Shown: positions 36,374 to 46,339 of the stretch, one piece after another | Layout: each line of letters begins with the position of its first letter | Position numbering within the stretch: the first letter of the stretch is position 1 | DNA from: Dromaius novaehollandiae | Taxonomy: Eukaryota > Chordata > Aves > Casuariiformes > Dromaiidae | NCBI RefSeq assembly: GCF_036370855.1 | Contig: NC_088117.1 | Coordinates: 5,828,001-5,892,000 of the forward strand | Length of the DNA stretch: 64,000 nucleotides | Direction: 5' to 3' | Program-made: the position numbers and the translations under genes | The notes under the pieces: model-generated | Databases searched by the model: none | What the model was told of the DNA's origin: nothing | The model's input: only the letters and a program-made list of their open reading frames with translations

Positions 36374-39300
36374 GTAAGAAAACTTCAGTCCATGCTGAGC
36401 CCTAGGATCTTGCTGTGCTAGGAGCTGCAGAGGGGGAGAAGCCCCTCCAGGCCCCGGTATCTTCACTGGAGGCCTCCCCAAAAATGGAAGGTGGTGGAAG
36501 AGCAGAGGGAGGAGATCTGTTTCCATAAATCAGACATGCACAGCCCTAGGTGTCCCTAAAGGCTGAGATGAGGGGCATTTGTGAACTTTTATGTGTTCCG
36601 GACAAGAAAAGGTGGTTGAGAAGGGACCGTTTCCCTGCTTCCCCCGATTTATGCTAGTGTGCCTGGTGCAAGCATGGGCCCAGAGGTGCAAGAACGGCGG
36701 CAGCAGGCTGGCTTCTCGGCCCTTTGCCATTGCACCGAGGGCTGGCTGCTGTCATCCTCATTTCCAGGGAGGATCAGCAACCAGACTAGGGGCCCAGGTC
36801 ACAGTGCCCTCCTTTAGCTCGGTATCTCTCCACTGGTTGTGTTTTCCAAAAGTTGAGCCTCATCCTGCAAACGCTCCCACCACAGGCAGCTTCCCCTGTG
36901 TGGAGTCGTTCTCTTCTCCTGTGGATCCTGGCACAGGCATTGCTCTTTGATTTGTCATTAATAAAACCGAACTTCTCCTGAGAGGCTTTAGCTGTGCCTG
37001 TTTAGGGTATATTTTTAGGAAATTAAGTCATCTTGGATGTCTTTGGGGGCATGGAGAGAAGAAAAGCATCTTAAAAGGTGACTTTTTTTCCAAAGTGTAA
37101 AAATCTCTTTACTGTTTTGCACAACAGTAAAACAACCAAGTGCTGATTCACTGAGTTCTCCCCTACATCCCCCTGCAAATGCTATCTCTAGCAAGGACGA
37201 TAAGGACATACTTGCAGAATAACTTCTTTCAAAAGTGTTCATACTGGGAAACACCAGTTCAAGGCCTGCATCCACAGTGGTATATGTGCACAGGGCTGTG
37301 GGAGGCTAGAACAGGGTTAACCTGCTTCTGTTTGTGTATGTGATACACAAATTAAATTCCTCTGTGTGTGTGTGGGAGGTCTAGCAGTCACCCTCTGATA
37401 AATGCCGCTGCGCTCTTTGCAGGATTAAGGTCCAAAGGTGGGTGTTTACCTGGGTTGTGTGTATGTGTGTAGCAACCCAACAGTAACTGGCCTGATGAAA
37501 GCCTCTGTGTGGCATGTGTAGGAGGTCCAGCAGAGACCCACTGCTGCAGTACCTGTATGAGCGTATGTAACTGCTTGTGATCTCCCTCCAGAAAGAAAAC
37601 CAATTCTAATTTCATACCATCATTAGAAAGGCTGATTGTTTGTCACAGAAAAAATCACTGCTGCTTAATGACCAAGATACAACCATTGTCATTTTCATAA
37701 AAAAGAAAGAGCCATCATGGTGCACAGTAATGTAATGACTGTTTCGTGGTACAATATGGGAAGCACTGAGAAAAGTCAAATTAAAAGTCTTTATCTCCAA
37801 TCAGAACAATATCTTTACTAATGTTTAAAAGCCCCAAAGAAAAAGCAAAACTAACACTGGAAAATCCGTATCCTCCCGTCCTCCATTTGGCGTGAGCCCA
37901 CAGACAGCGCTGTAAAGCTAGTGGGAGGAATGGGCACAGTGGCCAGCTGGCTGAAGTGACAGAGAGCTGAGCCTTTTGTAAATGAAAGCTCCCCATGGGT
38001 CGCAGAGGAAATCCTGCCCTTTCTCCCAAGTCAAAGCTCTTCCTTAGGGCTGCAACAGTGTGTCTGGGTTGTCGATTCCTCATATTTCAGGCCCTGCAGG
38101 AAGCCTTGCAGTTCTGTTCTCCCACAGATGCCCTGAGTTTTTGATCATGCACATGCTCAGATATCCTGAGCTCTTCTTCTCTCTGTGGTTCCCTGTTAGG
38201 CCCATGACCTCAGCAGACAAGGGCAGTAACCTGCTGATAGAGATCCTTGTGGACCTTTGATTAGATCTTTGCTGCCCCATGCCTCTGGGAATGAGGCGTC
38301 GGGTATAGGTAACTGGGCAGGTAAAATCAGTGATTGCTTTGGACGTGTTGGCAGAAGGCTGTAGAGACTCTCTTACTGCCTAGTCAGCCTGACTTGGGGA
38401 CAGTATCTTCCACTTTGCTGAGATGCTGTAAGAGGAGCTCCCAGAAGGCATTCAGCAGGCCTGGCACCGGCATTTTTATGTACCTGTTGTGCATACTGAA
38501 GTGATGGCTGTCTGCTGTGTCCAGTATGTAGACCTGTGGCCATGGAAGAAGCAGGGAGTGTGCCAAGGGGCTGAGGGCTCACCTGGCTCAAGGAGCACTG
38601 CAGTCAGTCCCTTCTCTTCTCTGCACTATCACATTTTGCAGATTGATGTGAATGATCGCTGGAGTGCTAGGAGTCTTAGAGCTTGCAAGCTATCCTTACC
38701 TGCTGCGACACAGGATCGTGTATTTACTAAGGTTCATTACTAGAAGGCCTCATTTAATTCTGGCTAGCAAGAGGCTGATTCAAATACAGCCACTTGGAGG
38801 CTCCCATACTCTGGAGCAGGGTCTGCTGGTCTTCAGGTCTGATGGCTGGAGGGGCTCCAGTGATGCTGTCTGGGGGGAGAGATCCTGTGGGCTGTTCAGT
38901 GGGGTGGTTCTAGCTGTAGTGATGTTGCTGTGAAACTGCGTGGCCTGTTTCAGCCTCTCCATTGCCTTCAGCAGGTCTGTATGTGCAGAGCCTATACTAC
39001 TCTGTGATGAAGTCACGTGATAGTCAGGCAGGGTAAGTTATCTTTTCTCCTTCCCTTTTCTGACCTCAATGCTACTGTGGTCTGGGCAAATGGTGGGGCA
39101 TGTGGAGGAGGAACAATTTGTCATTGTGGAAGGAAGAGGCAACCCTTCTTCCAAAGTGACGCAGCAAGATGATGAGAATGGATGAGAAACAGCTCCCCCA
39201 GTATGGCATGAATCCTTGGGGGTTTGGAGGACTGTGTTCTGCCTAGCAATGACTTGAGGGCAGGACAGACAGAAATTGCGGGATGAAACAATAGTGATGA

Positions 39301-42300
39301 GACTGGCGATGTCTTAGCTAGACTATGGTAGAGACCACTGTCAGAGTGTCTTGTGGCCATCCCACAGTGATCTTCATTGCATGTCCCTATTTGGAGGCAT
39401 GAACACGGGTCACCTGAGGCCACTGGTTTTCTAAAATTTGACTGGTCAGGGCCCTGCACAGCTTGACTTAACTTTGACATTGGCTCTCCAGAGATCTCTT
39501 TCTACCTAAATTACTCTATGATTCTGCTGAGCAGATATGGAGCTCTTTACATGTTCTTTGGAGGGGGCCTGTTTATGGACAGATATGGTCAAGAGCTCAA
39601 ATCCCTCCTGCATCTTGGCATCCTGGACTGCTTTCAAAGACCTCCTGAAAAAGAGGTGGCTGGAAATGAGCTCTGTTTCTTTTCAGGAAGCGCCTTGGTG
39701 CTTGCAGGAGACGCTTTGTGTGGAGAAAACCTTTTCTTGGAAGGTTTGTCAATTATGCTTTTAGTCTGGGGAATTTTGGTGAGAGATGACTCAGTGCTCA
39801 GTGGCTGCTGATGGGTGGAGACTGGCAGGCTGGACTTTATGTGCATGTATGCAGGAAAGGAAACAGCTAGTTTGAGCTCACTGTTGCACAATGGCATCTT
39901 AGCTCCATTACAAGTGAGTCAGCAAGTCAGCAGAATGGTGCAATACATGCGTGTGTAAAATTTCCTCTGAAGGACAGAGAGGAAGAGATGCACTGTTGAA
40001 GTGGTCAGCGCACAGGGAGGAGTGGGCTTTGTCATGAAGTGAATGAATAAATGAAAGTGAAAGCATAACTGGAATTGTATGCCATCACTGCTGCTCAGAA
40101 GGTGGGTTAGAAACAGTGAGCAGTAAGAATTATATTTAAAAGATGTGGGTCATTTCTGGGAAGTATTTCAGGATAGCTCAGTAGCTTTCCAAAGCCCTTC
40201 ATCATTCAGCCTGCTTCAGATGTGTTAGTCCTTGTGTCTGATACTGCTGTGAGTGCTCCAGTCTTCCCTGAACTGCTGGTGCTCTGAATCTCTCTTGGCA
40301 GGTTTGAATCTCACTGGAAGCCTTTCCTGACCACCAAATCCTTATACTCACTTATGGACAGGCCTTTTACAAGAGAGCTTGAAAAAGTTCTATGGCTCCA
40401 TAAACTTCCTTTTGGGCTACAGAGCTCAGGTATTGCAGTGCTCTGCCTTCAGTGTTATAATGTTGTGGATGGACACTGTGCAGCTGAAGAGCCTCTTCCT
40501 GATGCAGCTTCCCTGAGTGCTGCAGAGGAGATGGAAATATAGCTGGGCACCAGGGTTTATGGAGGGGGGCTAGGCTGAATGGTTGGGATGGCTTTGAGGA
40601 AAGGTCGTAGTCCATGATGGTGATAATGGAGGAAGGGGATAGTGCTTTAACTCCAACTTCTAGCTGTGCTAAGAGGGATGGAAAGAGGAAGGTTGACAAA
40701 AATGCTCTTATGGGTGGAGCAAGACCCATTGCAGAAGTTAACAAACATCAACTGGGAGGGAATAACTGCGTTGGTACCCCTTGCTGTTTTCAATGTGAGG
40801 TAATACAGACTGATTTCAATTGCTCATAGCGCTCATCCGAGGTAACTTGTCTGTCTTTGCGTTGAAACAGACTGGGCAAATTCAGCTGGGGAATTACTGC
40901 TTATGGTAACTTCTGACAAAGCAGGGCGGTAGCCAACTTCTTAAACTGAAGATACACCTCAGTGTGCAGATTGATCAGATTCGAGTGCTTCTTCCACAAG
41001 GCAGTATCAGGGCCTTTCATTCCTGAATCATTCCTCTTGGGGACCTTACTATTTGTGCAGCATCCAAAATGAATGGAGAAGAGCTAGCCTAGATGGCATC
41101 CCTGCCCCAACGAGTGTACAGAGCATGCCCTTTATGTGGAAAAAGGCCTCAGTATTGACAGTGTTGGGTGGATGGCTGTGACAAGAACAGTGTTTGATCA
41201 GGCTCTCCCATGTAAAGTGTCCTGGCACTTTATGGAAGGGTGAAACCTGGCTCTTCAGAGCCTAAGGAAGAAAAGAGTTCTCCTGTTGGCCATGGTGGGG
41301 CCACTTTTATCCCTTGAAGATAACTCTTCAACTACCTCTTGTCTTTCAGTTCTCTCTGCTTTTGCCACATTGCAGCTTCTTCCACAGCAGGAGTTGCCTG
41401 AACCCTTTGAGCGGTAGGGAGACTGGGCTGGGGACGGGTGCTGGGAGAGCAGGAGTGCGAGGGAGGTGGGAGGTGGTCTGAGAGCCCTGGCTGCTGAAGC
41501 TTTTCAAAGTTATCTCTCTTATTCCTCAATTTCACGGTCCTTTCTGCCTCACTCCTTCTGACACTCATCTCCTCTCTCAGTGGGTTTCTCTTTCTATCCC
41601 TTTTAAATGTGCCCTTTCAAGCAGCTCTCATACTGATGAACTTAAGCTGCTAGATCCACACCTCCTCCCTTTAACTTCTGTCATGTCCTGATCTCTGTTC
41701 TCAGTGTTGCCCTGTCCCATCCATTTTCTCTTGTTCTAACTCCATCACAAATGTGGCAGTCCAGGGCCTGAAAAGTTATATGCGTCCCTTCGTTCTGCCT
41801 GCCTACATTCAGAGAGAGCAGGAAGTGAAATACACTGTCTGCTGCAGCTATCGGAAAACTTTTGAGTTTGGAAACCCTCTTCTTTCCTGTCATAAGCACA
41901 CATTAAATGAAATTTTCTGTGGCCTTTTGCTCTCTCTCTTCCCAGTATACCATGTGCCTCAAGCAGAGGTTAACCCTCCAAGTTAAGAACTGCTGGTCTA
42001 CTGGGCATCCCTACTTGACTTTCTCTTTCCATTTCCTCTGTGTCATGTGTCCTCCCTCTCTTCTAGCTGACTAGAGGTCCCACTTAATTTTACTAGCATG
42101 TCGATGACACTCCATTGCTGTATGCTCACTAAGATAAGTCCCACCTCTATGTGTCTGGGACACAGCCAGAATCCTACTAGTCAGGGCTTCTCTGCTCTGA
42201 TGCTACCCAGGGAGTTACTTGAGGGCATCAAACAAGCCCTCAGGGATGCTCCTCTAACCTGACGGTAAAACTTACCAGGGAAGGACTTAATCTCTTGGAA

Positions 42301-45300
42301 TCTATTCTTTTGCCAGCTTACAGTGCCAAAGGTGTATTGTGGTCGGCAATGGGTACTCCATCCATGGCCAACACTTTGGGAAGATGATCGACTCTCACCA
42401 TGTTATCATAAGGTACTGAATTCTTACTAGAACCTAACATTTAGACAGAGACTGAGGAGTGATAATGTGCATGTGTCTTTCTTGCCTGGCAAATGTAACA
42501 TCTAGGATCCATCAGCTCAGGTAATCTAATGACTTTCTTGCAGTTCATGGCCAATCACTGCAGGAGTCAGAATTTATAGCATACTCACTCACAGGTATGT
42601 TCCCTGGGGGCTGGGTAGCCAGCTTCAGTGGCCCACTCAATGGAGTAGCAGGCAATCCCAATGTTACACGACTGGTTTGGGCCTTGACAGTGCCAAATCT
42701 TTGATTTCATTGCAACCTTATATGCATTTTTACTCTGACTTGGGAAAGTCATTTAATTTCTGTGTGCCTCAGTTTCCTATCTGAAAAATGGCAGTTTTCT
42801 GCCACCACTGCCTGCCGCTTTATTAAGGGGAGGAAGTATTCATACATCTGTGTGAGGTACCCAGTTCTGTGGAACCAGGTCATAACGTTGGACCATAACG
42901 TGTATCCATTTCCTCATGAGAGTTCACATGGCCCATCTTGCATTTGACAGCACACAGCTGCTTCCATGGTTGGAAATAAGTGATATTGAAACTGCTCCAG
43001 GGACAAATCCTGCTGTTCTGTCTTTGATTCTCAGATTAAATGATGCTCCAGTAAAAAAGCACAAGAAAGATGTGGGTGAGAGAACCAGCATCCGTCTCTT
43101 CTTCCCTGAATCGGCTCTGCCCAACCCTCTGGAAAACAATGACAATGAGACACTGATGGTGTTTGTCCCATTCAAGCCACTGGATTTCCTCTGGCTGAGG
43201 GAGGTATTGCTGAAAACAAGGAATAAGGTGAGATGTTTTTAATGAGGGAAGGTTGAAACTGAGTTATCTGGAATGACATGTTCCATTGCTTTAATAGTCA
43301 TGTATCCCTCAAATATTTAATGAGCTGCACAATGGACTGAGACTTTATTTTTCACTAATTAGAAACACCCCAGTCTCAGCCACGTTGCAGATAGGTGCAC
43401 TGGCATGAGCAGAAGAGACCTGGAGTTTCTTTGCTCTGCCAGACTATCAGTCCTTCTGAGCACCCAGCTAGAGCAATAGATTGCAGCTAAGTCAGGGATC
43501 TTTATCATAGCACTGTCTTGTGTGCATGGGCATGCCTTGTATCTCTCTCTTTCTCTCTGCCTTTCCCTACAGACAAAGGTGGGGTTTTGGCGCCAGCCCC
43601 CTTGGGAATGGAATGGGAATGTCTCCCACCTACGTATTCTCAACCCATATGTCACCTATGAAGCAACGTACAAACTCCTGCAGTTGAAAACGTGGAGTAG
43701 GGTATGATATCACACTGCAGAGCAGACAGACAACCATCAATATTCTGTGTCTTGTCTAATACCTTACTGCTTGAGTGCCACACAAGAGGAATCTTGGACA
43801 GCAGAGTTGGGGAAAGAAAGTAGGCCCATTGATTAGATTTGCGAGTCCCTTCCCTAGTAAATGCAGTCTTTCCCTACGGCATGATATTACAAGTTTTGAT
43901 CACTGCTCCTACCAAAAAACAGAAGACTTTTCCAACCTGTCACAACACTGCAATGTTATTCATGCTTAGTGCACCATTCCTGTCAGTCTGCCCCATGACC
44001 CTTTACCATTCTGCATTCAAATCACTTTTTAGAGTTACACTTCTGTCCAGAATTCTAGACATCACACAGCCTGGTTCCCTGTTGTGACAAGCAGCTTTGT
44101 CATATAAGCCCTTTCACATATGTTCCTAGGCTTTCCCTGTCTATAGACCATTACTGATAATTAGCTAGTGTAAAATGAGAGGAATTTTGGTTGGCGTTCC
44201 TTAAAACACTCAAGTCTAACAGAATTCTGGCCTAAGGCTAGCTTTTATGCCCACTGCTTCTAGAACACAAATTTCCCATTCACTGCATGGTGAAGGATTA
44301 TTTCATTAATGAATCTAATGATACCTCGTCTTTGGTCCTGACAATCTTGGTGATGGTGCTGTGCAGTCTTTAGTTAGCTTTAAGCCTGCCGGGCACCATC
44401 AGGACGTTTAAAATCTGCAACAAATCCAAGAGAAGCTTGAAGGCCTGATGTGGCAAAGTAACCTTTTCTGAGGTCATACAGTAACTCTTGGCCTGGACTG
44501 AGACTATATGCCAAGTCTCCTGACTGCTGAAGAAATGCTGTTAAAAAGCACATTTCTCCGCTAAAATTCTTGAAAGGTGCTAAGTGGGACAATCCAGGTG
44601 GGGAATGTTAAGTGCTCAGTTAGGCTTGGGGGACCAAGAGCATGCTCAGCTGCTCCATGAGGTTACTGTTCTGCTCAGTCACAAAGCTTTTAATTCAGTG
44701 TGTGAGTTTGTACATGGACATGTTAGCTTTACATGAACAAAGAACATTTTTGTAACGTAGGCCAAGGACAGGCATTTAATGCTGGGATTAGAGATAAGGC
44801 ACCACATGAAGGCCTCCAGTAGAGAATACATGTAAAGAGGCACATGGAAAAGAAAGAGATGCAGAAACCTTGTACAGGCAGGCTCCGTCATGGATGTGGC
44901 TTTGTCAAAAATGCTGATTCCTTCCATCTGAAACCTTTTGGTTTCCATGGAACGCTGTGTTTTAGCATCCCAGAGGTCACATTCTCCTGGACCCTCATTT
45001 TCTGCAGCACCTTCCCAGAAGATGCTGCTTGCTTGAGTTCTGGGAACACTGTCCAGGCATCTGTCCTGTTTTATTTATGTTTTTTTTTTTTTTTTTTTTT
45101 GTGCAGTGTGGAGGAAGCTACTGGTGCCAGTTGGTTGCTGATGTCAATATTGTAAAAGTAGGAGTTTGAAATGTTTAACAGCTGTTCTCTCTTTTCTCTT
45201 CCCAGAGATACGCCACCACGGGAATCATTGCTTTGAACTTAGCCCTCCATATGTGCCAAGAGGTCAACATTGCAGGCTTTGGTTACCCTGGCAACCATGA

Positions 45301-45801
45301 CAATGCTACGCCAATACATTATTACAATATGGGTCGCTCACGGGAAAAAGAGGTAGTAAATGCATCCTCTTCAAACTAACGTGTTCTTCATAGTGGAACT
45401 TAGCAGACAAAGCTAGAACTCAGATATCTGTGAGCTCTGGTAGCTATCACCAGCATTACCCATGGTAATTCCTGTTGGGACATGCCAGGAGAAAGAGTGC
45501 TTTGTTCCCACAAAGGACCTTGAGCGCAGATACAGGCTTATTCAGTGAGCCTTTTACCTGTCCTTGTTTGGTGACATGGGTCCTGCCCAGCCCTATCAGT
45601 GGAAGCTGGGTCAGAGGGGATAGAGGGTGTTTTGGGGAGCATGAGGGGCATTGTAAGAAATAAGCTGTAACTCTGGCTCGCTTGTCTCTGCAGCTGTTTC
45701 AGCACAACCTAACTGCTGAGAGGAACTGGCTGCTGAAAATGATCAAGCAGGGGGTGATTGCTGACATAGCCAACCCTTCCTTCCAGGCCCAAAACCACTG
45801 A
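36295..45801 (+). CDS. ST3GAL-family beta-galactoside alpha-2,3-sialyltransferase (nine coding exons)
   Basis: Predicted Golgi type II enzyme that transfers sialic acid from CMP-Neu5Ac to a terminal galactose. Coding exons: 36295-36373, 38972-39032, 40302-40429, 41350-41413, 42317-42412, 43035-43227, 43573-43701, 45206-45352, 45694-45801. All have AG/GT borders and matching phases, and join to 1005 bases, 334 residues; human ST3GAL4 and ST3GAL6 are about 330. Short cytoplasmic tail, signal-anchor about residues 19-36, stem, then sialylmotif L from C117 (IVVGNG at 118-123, split by an intron after 143), GFWRQPP at 211-217, motif S about 254-276 with C267, motif III H288-Y-Y, and motif VS H303 to E308. 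N-glycosylation sequons at N180, N223, N283, N304. It is closest by eye to the ST3GAL4/ST3GAL6 group but is clearly neither; it may be a non-mammalian paralogue. The fold and family are certain; the exact member and acceptor preference are not. Confidence 0.92.
38972..39032 (+). CDS. Sialyltransferase coding exon 2 (anchor end and stem)
   Basis: The 61-base exon has a pyrimidine-rich acceptor and a near-perfect GTAAGT donor. Its first two bases complete the codon left open by the previous exon, and it encodes the second half of the membrane anchor (GLYVQSLYY) and a short stem (residues 27-46). The acceptor is a tandem CAGCAG, so a version three bases shorter, starting at 38975, is also in frame. 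Confidence 0.75.
40302..40429 (+). CDS. Sialyltransferase coding exon 3 (stem to LPFG block)
   Basis: 128 bases between TCTCTTGGCAG and GTATTG. Residues 47-89. The block KLPFGLQSS aligns with the DLPYGMRTS/ELPYG block that precedes the catalytic domain in ST3GAL6 and ST3GAL4. Confidence 0.88.
41350..41413 (+). CDS. Sialyltransferase coding exon 4 (pre-motif-L linker)
   Basis: 64 bases between CTTGTCTTTCAG and GTAGGG. Residues 90-110. It was found because the flanking exons are out of phase without it. With it, the distance from the LPFG block to the motif L cysteine equals that in human ST3GAL6 as I recall it. Confidence 0.85.
42317..42412 (+). CDS. Sialyltransferase coding exon 5 (first half of sialylmotif L)
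   Basis: 96 bases. Encodes LQCQRCIVVGNG and on to HHVIIR, the donor-substrate (CMP-Neu5Ac) binding motif. The acceptor used is TTTTGCCAG ending at 42316; the AG at 42322-42323 would break phase. Confidence 0.93.
42725..42800 (-). repeat. MIR-like SINE fragment, antisense, in an intron
   Basis: CTGACTTGGGAAAGTCATTT followed by CTGTGTGCCTCAGTTTCCTA and CTGAAAAATGG is an antisense MIR core, the best preserved MIR in the window. It lies between coding exons 5 and 6 of the sialyltransferase. Confidence 0.85.
43035..43227 (+). CDS. Sialyltransferase coding exon 6 (second half of sialylmotif L)
   Basis: 193 bases, acceptor GATTCTCAG, donor GTGAGA. Residues 143-207: LNDAPV, DVGERTSIRLFFPES and the FKPLDFLWL block, all landmarks of the ST3GAL3/4/6 group. 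Confidence 0.97.
43573..43701 (+). CDS. Sialyltransferase coding exon 7 (GFW and RILNP blocks)
   Basis: 129 bases, acceptor TTTCCCTACAG, donor GTATGA. Residues 208-250, with GFWRQPP and HLRILNPY, which match KGFWKQPP and QIRILNPF of ST3GAL4. Confidence 0.97.
45080..45100. repeat. Poly-T tract (21 T)
   Basis: Uninterrupted run of 21 T within the intron before coding exon 8, followed at once by GTGCAG. It forms a strong polypyrimidine tract. Confidence 0.95.
45206..45352 (+). CDS. Sialyltransferase coding exon 8 (sialylmotif S and motif III)
   Basis: 147 bases, acceptor CTCTTCCCAG, donor GTAGTA. Residues 251-299: TTGIIALNLALHMCQEVNIA with FGYP (motif S) and PIHYY (motif III). Confidence 0.97.
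45694..45801 (+). CDS. Sialyltransferase last coding exon (motif VS, stop)
   Basis: Acceptor TTGTCTCTGCAG. Residues 300-334 and TGA. HNLTAE supplies the catalytic motif VS (H303, E308). The C-terminus is about the usual length. Confidence 0.96.
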   Translation: MFQHNLTAERNWLLKMIKQGVIADIANPSFQAQNH

Positions 45802-46335
45802 GATGCTGCTTGCTGTCCTCCTGCAGACACTGCTGGCTGTCCCAGCTGGGCGTTGCCTTTGTTCAAGGTTTTTTTTTGAGCAGAAACATCCTGTTCCATG
45901 TGGGGTGGGAGATGAACCCTGGGAATGAGAGCACTTGTCCTTTCCGCTGCTGGCCTCCAGCTTTCACCACTGCCTGCTGTGGTGGAGGATGAGATGTGTC
46001 ATACAATGCTTCTGCCTTGGGTAATCCCCTCCTGTTTTGGAGATGGCCATCCTTTGCTTGCTGGTTATTTGTATAAAGCACCCAACTGGGATGCTAAGTC
46101 AGTCCCCAGCCCCTGGGTAAGGGAGGGTGACAGTGCATTGTGCGCCTTGGGATTTCAAACTCCTTCCTAAGCAGATTGGAGTGAGAGACCCAGCAGTTTG
46201 GAAAAGGACTGGGCTGAACACTCAGAGATTTCAGTCTTACTAATTGTTGGGAAATGTTCATGTCTGCAGGATACACTGAGAAAGTGGGAATTTTTGTTTT
46301 TCTGTTTGAGAATAAAAATGCTTCTGATTTCGAGG
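45802..46335 (+). other. Sialyltransferase 3' UTR (predicted)
   Basis: Runs from the stop codon to just past AATAAA at 46311-46316. The exact cleavage site is not determined. Confidence 0.7.
46311..46316 (+). terminator. Polyadenylation signal AATAAA of the sialyltransferase gene
   Basis: Canonical AATAAA, 510 bases after the stop, followed by GT-rich sequence (GTGTCTTTGGTTGGC) typical of a downstream element. Confidence 0.8.
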
Positions 46336-46339
46336 AGTG

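Noticed and set aside
39471-39654. Possible additional stem exon of the sialyltransferase
   Set aside because: There is an acceptor and an open frame in phase, but no usable donor in the right phase and no family resemblance.
40354-40542. Short open frame starting with ATG taken as a separate gene
   Set aside because: Its first part is coding exon 3 of the sialyltransferase; the rest is read-through into the intron.
41085-41120. 'cctgccccaacgagtgtacag' block, also near 57750-57785
   Set aside because: Resembles a short piece of an old interspersed repeat, but it is too short to assign.
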